Shown here: positions 22,529-30,579 of the stretch, one piece after another
Layout: each line of letters begins with the position of its first letter
Numbering within the stretch: position 1 is the first letter of the stretch
Source: DAMCAP01 sp964369265
GTDB taxonomy: Bacteria > Bacillota > Clostridia > Oscillospirales > Ruminococcaceae
DNA length: 52,564 nt
Reading direction: 5' to 3'
Assembly: GCA_964369265.1 (NCBI GenBank)
Contig: CAYJEV010000003.1
Span: 1-52,564, forward strand
The notes under the pieces: model-generated
What the model was told of the DNA's origin: nothing
Seen by the model: the letters and a program-made list of their open reading frames with translations, nothing else
Database searches by the model: none
Position numbers and translations under genes: made by a program

Positions 22529-23617
22529 ATGAAAAGTATTATTATCAAATTTATATCAGCTGTTTTATTTATTTTTTCGTTTTGGATCATGTATATCGGA
22601 AATTTCACTGACTTTTTTATAATTATTGGCACTTTGGTGTTGGTAACAAGCGCAACACTCTACATAATGTCAAGCCCTAAAATCTATAATGAAGCTGTAA
22701 GCTCAACTAAACAAATTGCAAATCCTAATAATATGAGCATCGAAGAATTATACGAAGCATTTAAAAATGTTGATAGCATGATGGGTAAAGCTTGGCTTGG
22801 CGAAATTAGCACCTTGAAAGGCAAATGTCTAATATTTGGACCTTCTGAGGAAGGCGAATTTATATATGTGTATAAAATGTTTAACTCTATTTATGCAACT
22901 ATAAATTTCATCCCAAGCCTTATAAAAGGCCCGCAATCGGAACTTTGGAGACTTGAATCTGCAAAAAAAGACTTTAATATCTTTAGTGATGAGGATTTAG
23001 TTTGCTTTAGTTTTATTTATCAAACTATGCTGGATGATGTGCATATATCTATAGATGAATTTATAAAAAATGAGATAGTAAAACCGCTTCCTATGTTAGA
23101 AAACAAAGGTAAGTTATATCGATTTAACGAAGAGTTTAAGCTTACAGGGCAAAAGTTCACATTTTCCGATTTTTCAGGAAATGATGTATACGAAATAGAA
23201 GCAACACTTCCACTAAAAACCTTCAAAATTAAAGAAGCCGCATCTGGCAAAGAAGTATTCAAAATAACTAAAAGGTTATTTAATATTCTAACCACTTACG
23301 ATTTTTATCTAAATGGCGAAAAGTTTGGCAGATTTAAGAAAAAATTAGTGTTTACACATGATAAATTCGAGATGCATACCATTGATGGACTGCTTGAGAT
23401 GAAGAATATAAATGATAGACTTGGCTCTAACTATGTGGTAAAATTAAATGGAAAACCTATAGGAACTATTGCTGAAAGATTCACTCTAAGCCTTCACAAT
23501 ATAGTTTTTGACAATTTTATATTGCATGTGCGAGAAGAAAAATATACCCCTTTGATCGCCGCTTTAGGAGCTATGGCAGCAAGAGAAATAAGTCGTGATA
23601 GAAATCGAACATCGTAA
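22529..23617 (+). CDS. Membrane protein with LURP-one/Tubby-like C-terminal domain
   Basis: 362 residues: two hydrophobic helices at the N-terminus (about 5-25 and 28-48), a middle region (about 60-195), and a C-terminal domain (about 205-345) with the repeating strand pattern of LURP-one-related/scramblase (Tubby-like) proteins: QKFTFSDFSGNDVYEIE, then SGKEVFKITKRLFN, YDFYLNGEKFGRFKKK, YVVKLNGKPIGTIAERF. Bacterial members such as B. subtilis YxjI are soluble, and their function is unclear. A fusion behind membrane helices is less usual. A strong GGGGG-type site precedes the ATG. The family assignment is by pattern only. Confidence 0.7.
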   Translation: MKSIIIKFISAVLFIFSFWIMYIGNFTDFFIIIGTLVLVTSATLYIMSSPKIYNEAVSSTKQIANPNNMSIEELYEAFKNVDSMMGKAWLGEISTLKGKCLIFGPSEEGEFIYVYKMFNSIYATINFIPSLIKGPQSELWRLESAKKDFNIFSDEDLVCFSFIYQTMLDDVHISIDEFIKNEIVKPLPMLENKGKLYRFNEEFKLTGQKFTFSDFSGNDVYEIEATLPLKTFKIKEAASGKEVFKITKRLFNILTTYDFYLNGEKFGRFKKKLVFTHDKFEMHTIDGLLEMKNINDRLGSNYVVKLNGKPIGTIAERFTLSLHNIVFDNFILHVREEKYTPLIAALGAMAAREISRDRNRTS

Positions 23618-23657
23618 AAATAGCTGGTACTGGTTTAGCTTATGAAAGTTCAGACTT

Positions 23658-23777
23658 GTTCCTCATTTGTTTTGTTCGAACTCATTACAGGCAGTTTACT
23701 TTTATATTCATTTTGTTAGCTTAACTTTTGTAAAAAGCAAACAATCTATTAAACATACCTTTACTAAAAATAAGATA
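23658..23777. repeat. Direct repeat copy B (diverged spoVG promoter region)
   Basis: Same orientation as copy A. Homology stops almost exactly where the spoVG ribosome binding site would begin: AGGAGG has become AGGAAC and no spoVG coding sequence follows. The equivalent -10 is TGTAAT. It looks like a decayed remnant of a duplication. The 271-bp gap 23618-23888 contains this copy, the hairpin at 23782, a small hairpin (AGGGCAA/TTGCCCT, 23852-23875) and no gene. Confidence 0.7.
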
Positions 23778-23781
23778 AAAC

Positions 23782-23816
23782 AAACTGCCACTATCATCTT
23801 TCAATAGCGGCAGTTT
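23782..23816. terminator. Bidirectional hairpin terminator
   Basis: AAACTGCC-A-CTAT / ATAG-C-GGCAGTTT with a 9-nt loop and T-rich flanks on both strands, between convergent genes. Confidence 0.7.
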
Positions 23817-23888
23817 TACTTTGTGTAATTCTGTTTATTTATGGTCCTCACAGGGCAATTTTGAAGTTTTGCCCTCGTCGCCTCATAA

Positions 23889-24494
23889 TTAACTACTATT
23901 TTTTAGCCTTAAGCGTAAAATCATAATAAATAAAACAAGTATTATAAGACATGTCAGTGCGGTTATAAACTGTATGTTACGCACAAAAAAGTAATAGATA
24001 TCTGGATGTAAAAACGAAGGAAGTGTGGTGTATCCCACACGCTCATCATCACCCACAATCATAGAATATTCCACGACATAACGTTTTAAAGTTTTTTCGT
24101 TATCCATAATATTTTTTGCTATAGGCTCAATACTTATATCATTGCTATATTTGTAGTCTATCTCGCCTTCTTCATAGATGTATGTAATTGTGTTAATATT
24201 GAATGGAACTCGTACACCACTAAACCTGCCAGAAGAAGTTGTTTCAGTTCGTGAGGATATTCTGGTAGGCTCAAATATTTTCAGACCTAAATTACTATAC
24301 TCTACATTCGAGATAGGATTATATAAGGATACCACAAATATCATTCCAGAGAAAGCAAATAACATCATCAAGCTCATAAATATTATAATTAAGACAAATG
24401 CGCCTTTAGATACTGGAGCTACCCTTTTTTGTACTGGTGTGTTTACAGACTTCTCTAACTCCATTTTATGCCTACGTTTGTTTTTCTTGCTCAT
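23889..24494 (-). CDS. Hypothetical two-helix membrane protein
   Basis: Unrecognised protein of 201 residues. A very basic start (SKKNKRRHK) precedes a first membrane helix at about 29-55. An extracytoplasmic domain of about 110 residues follows, including TSSGRFSGVRVPFNINTITY and an acidic EEGEIDYKYSNDISIEP segment. A second helix (about 172-195) is followed by a basic tail (RLRLK). The topology, with both ends inside, is that of small uncharacterised envelope proteins; a DUF3592-like fold is possible but not shown. GAGG precedes the ATG at 24494. No operon partner. Confidence 0.6.
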   Translation of the reverse strand: MSKKNKRRHKMELEKSVNTPVQKRVAPVSKGAFVLIIIFMSLMMLFAFSGMIFVVSLYNPISNVEYSNLGLKIFEPTRISSRTETTSSGRFSGVRVPFNINTITYIYEEGEIDYKYSNDISIEPIAKNIMDNEKTLKRYVVEYSMIVGDDERVGYTTLPSFLHPDIYYFFVRNIQFITALTCLIILVLFIMILRLRLKNSS

Positions 24495-24757
24495 AAATGA
24501 ACCTCATTTTACTATGGACTTAGGCTGCTCGATATAATCCGAATCAGTTTATAAATCTACGCCCCAGAATAATCAGACTTTGTTTCGCTATCATAGTATA
24601 ACATACAGAAAATAATATTTCAAATTAAATTCTCTCATACTATATCTCATAGTAAACTATTTATTTATATGCTTTAAACCAACTAATTGTTGACTTAGGA
24701 TGTTCATAAGGGAGCTAAATAATCATAGTTGAGCAGATATTATTTGCGCAGCTCTTA
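24495..24757. other. Intergenic region, no gene seen
   Basis: The divergent gap of 330 bp between the two-helix membrane protein and murC is AT-rich. Apart from the murC promoter at its right end I see no gene, repeat or strong hairpin. Confidence 0.6.
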
Positions 24758-24786
24758 TTGTCATATCTAAAAAAATATGCTATACT
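24758..24786 (+). promoter_or_regulatory. Sigma-A type promoter for murC
   Basis: TTGTCA (24758-24763), 17-bp spacer, TATACT (24781-24786), with a leader of about 32 nt to the ATG. Confidence 0.8.
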
Positions 24787-24824
24787 GATTTTATACGAAT
24801 TATTATTAAAGGAGTGATACAAAT

Positions 24825-26186
24825 ATGGTATTGCCAAAAAAACTACATTTTGTTGGTATTGGTGGAGCTGGAATGTTCCCTCTTGTGCAGATTTTGCATT
24901 CTGAGGGCCATATAATTACAGGCTCAGATAACAGCACTAGCACAAATACTGATTTTGAAATAGCGATGGGTATACCAGTTCAGTTTGGGCATGATGCTAA
25001 AAATGTTGGCGATGCTGAGCTGTTAATCTACACAAACGCTGTGAACGATGACAACCCAGAGCTTGCCTATGCCAAGAAAATAAATTTGCCTATAATAGAA
25101 AGAGCCGAGCTTTTAGCTATTGTTGCTGACTTATACAAGCATTCAGTATCGTTTTGTGGTGCGCATGGCAAAACAACAACAACTGCAATCTCAACACAAA
25201 TTCTTTGGGACACAGGCTTTGACCCATCCGCTGCAATTGGAGGAACAGTTCCCTCTTTAGGCGGAAATTGCAGAATTGGCAAAGGCAGTGTGTTTGTGTG
25301 TGAGGCTTGCGAGTTTATGGACTCTTTTCTTCACCTAAACTCAAGCATTGGCGCTATACTAAACATCGACAATGATCACCTCGACTATTTTGGAAGCATG
25401 GAGAATTTAATTCTCTCTTTCAATAAATTTGCGAAAAACTGCAAAGATTATCTAATAGTCAATGGAGATGATAAAAACTGCCTAAAGGCTGCCGAAGGTG
25501 CGACAGCTAAGCTTGTGACATTTGGTATGAGCGATAATAGCGATTATTACCCAGCAAATATTGAGTGGAGCGATGTTAGCCATGTAAGCTTTGATATTAT
25601 GCATAAAGGCGATAAGCTCCTGTCAACAAAGCTCTCTATGCCGGGCAATCACAACATATTAAATGCCATTGCTGGAGCTATACCTGCAATACTGCTTGGG
25701 GCAGATCCTCAAGATGTTGCAAAAGGCATTGAGAATTTCAGAGGAGTCGGCAGACGTTTTGAAATTATCGAAAAGATAAACGGCATAACTGTGGCTGATG
25801 ATTTTGCCCACCATCCAACAGAGATTAAGGCTACTATCGAAGCTGTTGAAAAGCTAAATTTCAACAATTCTTATATTATATTTCAGCCCCACACTTTTAG
25901 TAGAACTAAAATGCTGTTTGATGAGTTTTTAGAAGTTCTTGCAAAAGTTGATAAGCTTTTAATTACCGATATTTATGCTGCAAGAGAAGTTAATACACAT
26001 AATATATATTCTAAAGACATAACCGACAAGCTAAGTAATAGCGTTCTTACTATGGAGTTTTCTGATGTATGCAACTATATTAAAGAAAACGCAAAGGATG
26101 GCGATCTTGTTATGACTATGGGGGGCGGAGATATATATAAAGCTGCCGACTTAATCATAAATATGCTTAAAAATGGTACAAAATAA
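24825..26186 (+). CDS. murC: UDP-N-acetylmuramate--L-alanine ligase
   Basis: Cytoplasmic Mur ligase adding L-Ala to UDP-MurNAc in peptidoglycan synthesis. 453 residues, the normal size. N-terminal Rossmann domain with HFVGIGGAGMFPL, ATP loop GAHGKTTTT, central residues in LNIDNDHLDYFG, and the C-terminal-domain signature DDFAHHPTEIKATI. GGAG is 10 nt before the ATG. Single gene with its own promoter. The ligase prefers L-Ala in most bacteria; glycine use cannot be excluded from sequence. Confidence 0.97.
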   Translation: MVLPKKLHFVGIGGAGMFPLVQILHSEGHIITGSDNSTSTNTDFEIAMGIPVQFGHDAKNVGDAELLIYTNAVNDDNPELAYAKKINLPIIERAELLAIVADLYKHSVSFCGAHGKTTTTAISTQILWDTGFDPSAAIGGTVPSLGGNCRIGKGSVFVCEACEFMDSFLHLNSSIGAILNIDNDHLDYFGSMENLILSFNKFAKNCKDYLIVNGDDKNCLKAAEGATAKLVTFGMSDNSDYYPANIEWSDVSHVSFDIMHKGDKLLSTKLSMPGNHNILNAIAGAIPAILLGADPQDVAKGIENFRGVGRRFEIIEKINGITVADDFAHHPTEIKATIEAVEKLNFNNSYIIFQPHTFSRTKMLFDEFLEVLAKVDKLLITDIYAAREVNTHNIYSKDITDKLSNSVLTMEFSDVCNYIKENAKDGDLVMTMGGGDIYKAADLIINMLKNGTK

Positions 26187-26353
26187 GCAAAAGAGCAATA
26201 ATAAGCATTTATTTTTTATTTGTTTTTTGTATGAAATGCAAAAACTTGCAAAATAATAATTATGAATGCAGTAAATTTTGCTTTTTTATGCACTAATAAT
26301 ATGAAACAATAATGGTAACAAAAACGATACCAAAAATGAAAGAGGTTTTTACA

Positions 26354-26911
26354 ATGAAAAAATTATTATCAACAATTATCGCAATCGCACTAACAGGCGC
26401 AATGTTCGCTGGATGTAACACAGCTGAGCCTGGCGTTCCACAGCTAAAGTCTGGCGAGAGCCTAGTGAGCGTATTCAATGCAATTGAAGCTGATTTCGTT
26501 GCAACTCATGGCACTGATGGCGCACCTATGATGTCTATGCCAGCTCCGCTAGATGATACTCTAATGACTGATCTTATCGGCTTTAATTTAGAGAGCGATG
26601 TTGAAGAGTACCATGCTGTTATGGCTGGTATGATGCCAGGATTTGCTGAGATTATCGCTGTTAAAGCAAAAGAAGGCAAAATTGATGCAGTTGTTGAAGT
26701 GTTAAACAACAGAAAAGCTTCTCTAGAGGCTCAATATGAAACATATCCTGTTATGGGCAACTACGATAGAGCTACTAACTCCGAAGTATATGTTAAAGGC
26801 AACTATGCTTTCCTATTAGCAATCGGAGCTGCTGACCAGAGCGGCGAAGGCGGAACATATGCTGAAGATGTGGCTGCTGCAAAGGCTGTTATTGATAGCA
26901 TGTTTGAGTAA
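26354..26911 (+). CDS. DUF4358 lipoprotein
   Basis: Surface lipoprotein of 185 residues. The signal peptide ends in the lipobox FAGC (lipidated Cys near residue 20). The mature protein matches the clostridial DUF4358 pattern: LIGFNLESDVEEYHAVMAGMMPGFAEIIAVKAKEG written in order, then NNRKASLEAQYETYP and VKGNYAFLLAIG. Function is unknown; such proteins often sit beside transporters or MBOAT/DHHW acylation genes, as here. I start at 26354, where GAGG and a classical signal peptide begin, not at the upstream in-frame codon. It has its own strong terminator. Confidence 0.8.
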   Translation: MKKLLSTIIAIALTGAMFAGCNTAEPGVPQLKSGESLVSVFNAIEADFVATHGTDGAPMMSMPAPLDDTLMTDLIGFNLESDVEEYHAVMAGMMPGFAEIIAVKAKEGKIDAVVEVLNNRKASLEAQYETYPVMGNYDRATNSEVYVKGNYAFLLAIGAADQSGEGGTYAEDVAAAKAVIDSMFE

Positions 26912-26924
26912 TCGCTAATATTTT

Positions 26925-26959
26925 GAGTGAAATAGCAATTGCTATTTCACTCTTTTTTT
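26925..26959 (+). terminator. Terminator after the DUF4358 gene
   Basis: Perfect 12-bp stem GAGTGAAATAGC / GCTATTTCACTC, loop AATT, then seven T. Confidence 0.95.
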
Positions 26960-26968
26960 AGTTTTATG

Positions 26969-26997
26969 TTGTTTTTTAGATTTTTTTATGATAAAGT
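26969..26997 (+). promoter_or_regulatory. Candidate promoter for the MBOAT gene
   Basis: TTGTTT (26969-26974), 17-bp spacer, TAAAGT (26992-26997). The -10 is weak, so confidence is modest. Confidence 0.4.
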
Positions 26998-27048
26998 AGT
27001 TCTGTTATAAAGAAATATTCTAAACTAATAATTACTTTAGGAGGACAA

Positions 27049-28431
27049 ATGGTTTTTTCAAGCATTTTATTTTTATTTAGGTTTATGCCTTTTGCATTTT
27101 TAACTTACTTTCTGTGCCCTAAAAAGCTAAGAAACGCTCTGCTGATTATGCTGAGCTTAATATTCTATTCTTGGGGCGAGGTTAGGTACTTCCCTATTAT
27201 GATAGCCTCTATAATTGTTGATTATACTGCTTCAAATTTCATTGAAAAAAATCGAGATAATAAAACTAAAATGAAGTTTGCGTTATTTATATCTTGTGTA
27301 TTTAATTTAGGAATGCTCGGATTCTTTAAATATACAGATTTCTTTATTGAAAACATAAATGCTGTTTTTGGAAGCACAATACCTCTTCTGAACTTAGTTT
27401 TACCGCTTGGCATTAGCTTCTATACTTTCCAAACTATGTCATATACTATTGATGTTTATAGAGGAAAAACAAAGGCAGAAAATAACATAATCAACTTTGG
27501 CGCATTCGTTGTGCTATTCCCTCAGCTTATAGCAGGCCCTATTGTTCGATACACTGATATTAGCAGGGAGCTAAAAGAAAGAACAGTCAACCTCGCTCAA
27601 ATAAACGAGGGCGTTCAAATGTTTATAATGGGCGTTGCGAGCAAGGTCCTTATAGCTAATAATATAGGCATGCTTTGGACAGAAATAGACGGAATGCAGT
27701 TTGCTAATATTTCAACTCCCCTTGCTTGGCTTGCAATTCTAGCATTTGCCTTCCAAATATACTTTGACTTTTCTGGCTACTCACTAATGGCTATAGGTCT
27801 TGGAAAAATGTTGGGGTTTGATTTCCCTAAAAACTTCGATTTTCCTTACATCTCAAAATCAGCCACTGAGTTTTGGAGAAGATGGCATATGACATTAGGC
27901 TCATGGTTTAGAGAATATCTCTACTTCCCTCTTGGCGGAAGCAGATGTACAAAGCTTAGAAATATTTTTAACCTATTTGTTGTGTGGGCAGCGACAGGAT
28001 TTTGGCATGGCGCTGAATGGAACTTTATTTTCTGGGGGCTTTTCTTCTTTGTTATACTAAACCTAGAGAAAACCTTCTATATTGAAAAGCTGGAAAAAAG
28101 CAACTTCGTTTCAAGAATTTATATGTTTATTATCTTGCTTGTAAGCTGGGCAATTTTTGCTATAACAGATATTAACAGGCTATCTGTTTTTATAACTAAA
28201 ATGTTTAGTTTTGATTTTGCTAGATTAGACCCATTCCTATACTATTTAAGAAACTACGCTGCTGTAATAATAATTGCATTTATCTTTAGCACACCAATTT
28301 TCAAAGGAATATACAATAAAATTAGAGAGAATAATGCTGTATCGCTTATATTCTTCGGCAGCTTATTCTTAGTGTCTGTTGCATATCTAGTTGATGCAAC
28401 CTACAACCCATTCCTATACTTTAGATTTTAG
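27049..28431 (+). CDS. MBOAT-family O-acyltransferase (AlgI/PatA-like)
   Basis: Polytopic membrane acyltransferase, 460 residues with about ten helices. PQLIAGPIVRYTDI, YFDFSGYSLMAIGLG, PKNFDFPYISKSATEFWRRWHMTLGSWFREYLYFPLGGS (read as consecutive motifs) and the catalytic His in ATGFWHGAEWNFIFWG are the AlgI hallmarks. It passes acetyl groups through the membrane for O-acetylation of a surface polysaccharide or cell-wall polymer. The AGGAGG site is strong. The next gene is the DHHW partner that usually completes the system, 18 nt downstream. Confidence 0.95.
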   Translation: MVFSSILFLFRFMPFAFLTYFLCPKKLRNALLIMLSLIFYSWGEVRYFPIMIASIIVDYTASNFIEKNRDNKTKMKFALFISCVFNLGMLGFFKYTDFFIENINAVFGSTIPLLNLVLPLGISFYTFQTMSYTIDVYRGKTKAENNIINFGAFVVLFPQLIAGPIVRYTDISRELKERTVNLAQINEGVQMFIMGVASKVLIANNIGMLWTEIDGMQFANISTPLAWLAILAFAFQIYFDFSGYSLMAIGLGKMLGFDFPKNFDFPYISKSATEFWRRWHMTLGSWFREYLYFPLGGSRCTKLRNIFNLFVVWAATGFWHGAEWNFIFWGLFFFVILNLEKTFYIEKLEKSNFVSRIYMFIILLVSWAIFAITDINRLSVFITKMFSFDFARLDPFLYYLRNYAAVIIIAFIFSTPIFKGIYNKIRENNAVSLIFFGSLFLVSVAYLVDATYNPFLYFRF

Positions 28432-28448
28432 AAAGGAGATAATACAAT

Positions 28449-29564
28449 ATGATAAAAGACATTAAAAACTTCCCGCTCGTTATAGCATTTTCGGCTTTAA
28501 TAGTTGGCGGAACAGTTTTCGATATGGTATCTCCTGACGAAGCATTTAGCGATACTGAAAATCGCTCCTTAAAGCAAAGCCCTATCCTATCAGTTTCTGC
28601 AATTTTAGACAATAGCTTTTCTCTAGATTATGAGGAATATATAAATGATCAGTTTATTATGAGAGATGAATGGATTTCGCTTAAATCAGTTTCAGAGTCT
28701 GCTTTATTAAAGGTTGAGAATAATGATATTATCTTTGGCGAAGATGGATATATGTTTGCAAAGCTTGCTTCTGTTGACGAAGAACGATTTAATAGGAATA
28801 TAAACTCTATCAAAACATTTTTAAATATGTATAGCGATAATTCAAGCTTTGTTATTGTTCCTGATTCAGTTAATATCATGACAAATAAATATACTTTACC
28901 TCAAGTTAATGTTGATGAAATTGAAATTATAGAAAATCTATATGAAAACTTTGAAGGCATTAACACAATAAACATCCATAATGCTTTAAGCGAACATAAG
29001 GATGAGTATATCTATTATATGACTGATCATCACTGGACAACCCTAGGAGCTTATTATGCATATGAAGAGATTGCTAAAGGTTTAGGAGTATCGCCTGTTG
29101 ATATAGCCTCCCTCGAAAACAGCGCTACAGAAGGCTTTTATGGCACTCACTACAGCAAAAGCAAAAAATTTGATGCTAAGTCTGACACATTAACCATCTA
29201 CGAGGATAACAGCAGCTCAATGACTATTGACACCATACCAAAAGATGGCTTAAATGATTTAGAAAAGCTAGAGCTTAGAGATAAGTATGCTGTGTATTTA
29301 TATGGAAATAACGGCTTCACTTCTATCACAACCGAGCCTAGCGAAGATAAGAAAGATAGCATACTAATTATAAAAGACTCCTTTTCAAATTCGCTAATAC
29401 CTTTCTTGACTTATAATTATAATCAAATTGATGTGGTTGATTTAAGGCATTATAGACCAAAGCTATCTGAGCATCTTCAAAGCAACGAATATGATGATAT
29501 ACTTGTTATGTATAACTTTTCAAATATAAATAGTGATGTGAATATTCCGCTTATCAATTACTAA
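28449..29564 (+). CDS. DHHW-family protein (AlgJ/AlgX-like acetylation partner)
   Basis: Membrane-anchored extracytoplasmic protein, 371 residues, with one N-terminal helix (about 10-27). The name-giving motif is present as YYMTDHHWTTLGAYYAYEEI near residue 195, and LIIKDSFSNSLIPFL near the C-terminus supplies the SGNH-type Ser (DSF). The N-terminal FSDTENRSLKQSP pattern is typical for DHHW proteins. It takes acetyl groups delivered by the adjacent MBOAT protein and places them on a polymer. The pair forms an operon, with GGAG before the ATG. The acceptor polymer is unknown, since no glycosyltransferases are nearby. Confidence 0.93.
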   Translation: MIKDIKNFPLVIAFSALIVGGTVFDMVSPDEAFSDTENRSLKQSPILSVSAILDNSFSLDYEEYINDQFIMRDEWISLKSVSESALLKVENNDIIFGEDGYMFAKLASVDEERFNRNINSIKTFLNMYSDNSSFVIVPDSVNIMTNKYTLPQVNVDEIEIIENLYENFEGINTINIHNALSEHKDEYIYYMTDHHWTTLGAYYAYEEIAKGLGVSPVDIASLENSATEGFYGTHYSKSKKFDAKSDTLTIYEDNSSSMTIDTIPKDGLNDLEKLELRDKYAVYLYGNNGFTSITTEPSEDKKDSILIIKDSFSNSLIPFLTYNYNQIDVVDLRHYRPKLSEHLQSNEYDDILVMYNFSNINSDVNIPLINY

Positions 29565-29599
29565 ATTGATGGTATACTTGCAACATTTAATAAAAAAGG

Positions 29600-29660
29600 T
29601 GCAAGACTTTTATTTTCCTCTTGCAAAACACACAGTTATTTAGTATAATAACTGTGTGTT
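29600..29660 (+). promoter_or_regulatory. rpiR promoter with overlapping operator palindrome
   Basis: TTGCAA (29621-29626), 17-bp spacer, TATAAT (29644-29649). A perfect 13-bp inverted repeat AACACACAGTTAT-N8-ATAACTGTGTGTT (29627-29660) covers the spacer and -10. A second inverted repeat TGCAAGA-N12-TCTTGCA (29600-29625) abuts it and covers the -35. The position is ideal for autorepression by the RpiR protein. The 13-bp repeat could also act as a terminator for the DHHW gene, though the T tract is poor. Confidence 0.65.
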
Positions 29661-29703
29661 ATTTTATAACTTATTAGTTTATATCAAATGGAAGGTGTTT
29701 TTT

Positions 29704-30579
29704 ATGCATAAAGATTTAATTTCTGATATTTCATCTATGATGCCAAACTTCTCTAAAGGTCAGCGACTTATTGCTCACTACATTGTGACACATTATGATA
29801 AAGCTGCTTTTATGACTGCTGCAAGGCTTGGACAGGCTGTTGGTGTTAGTGAGTCAACTGTTGTGCGATTTGCATCAGAGCTAGGTTTTGATGGCTATCC
29901 TGCTCTTCAAAAATGCTTGCAAGAGCTTATTAGAAATCGACTAACCAATGTTCAAAGGCTTGAGATAACTGGCGAGCAAATTGGCGAGGGCGACTTGCTT
30001 GAGAGAGTTTTGTCAATGGATATTAACAAAATCAGAAGAACGCTTGAAGAAACTTCAAGACAAGATTTTAGCGATACAGTTGATGCGCTAATGGAAGCAA
30101 AGACAGTGTATATAATGGGTATGCGCTCAGCTTCTGCACTTGCTAATTTTATTTATTTCTATTTTAATCACATTTTTGAGAATGTAGAGCTTGTCAATGC
30201 TAACACTACAAGCGATGTTTTTGAGCATATTATAAAAATGAAATCTGAGGATGTGTTTGTTGCTATAAGCTTTCCTCGTTATTCTAAAACAACCTCCTCT
30301 GCAATTAGCTTCGCTAAGGAAAGAGGGGCTAAGACTATTGCAATAACAGATTCTAGTGTGTCCCCTATTGCTAAGTTTGCCGATTTTAAATTGTTTGCAA
30401 GAAGCGATATGGCATCTTTTGTTGACTCTTTGGTTGCGCCACTAAGCCTGATAAATGCACTTATTGTTTCTGTTGGTATTAGAAAGAGAGAACATATCGC
30501 TAAAAGATATGAAGAGCTTGAAAAGCTATGGAATAGCTTTGAGGTTTATGACCAGTCAACAAACAACGGAGGCTTTTAA
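29704..30579 (+). CDS. MurR/RpiR-family transcriptional regulator
   Basis: DNA-binding regulator of 291 residues. N-terminal RpiR helix-turn-helix (1-77) with LGQAVGVSESTVVRFASELGFDGYPALQ, then a SIS sugar-phosphate-binding domain (about 125-255) with VYIMGMRSASALANFIYFY and VFVAISFPRYSKTTSSAI. The start at 29704 follows GGAAGGTG and fits the family N-terminus. The stop overlaps the next ATG (TAATG), so it is coupled to the flavoprotein gene. Family members sense phosphosugars; the effector is unknown here because no sugar genes are adjacent. Autorepression through the upstream palindrome is likely. Confidence 0.93.
   Translation: MHKDLISDISSMMPNFSKGQRLIAHYIVTHYDKAAFMTAARLGQAVGVSESTVVRFASELGFDGYPALQKCLQELIRNRLTNVQRLEITGEQIGEGDLLERVLSMDINKIRRTLEETSRQDFSDTVDALMEAKTVYIMGMRSASALANFIYFYFNHIFENVELVNANTTSDVFEHIIKMKSEDVFVAISFPRYSKTTSSAISFAKERGAKTIAITDSSVSPIAKFADFKLFARSDMASFVDSLVAPLSLINALIVSVGIRKREHIAKRYEELEKLWNSFEVYDQSTNNGGF

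Noticed and set aside
21490..23777. The duplicated 120-bp segments as transposon target-site duplications.
   Set aside because: Target duplications are usually 2-15 bp, there is no transposase or terminal inverted repeat, and the copies have diverged.
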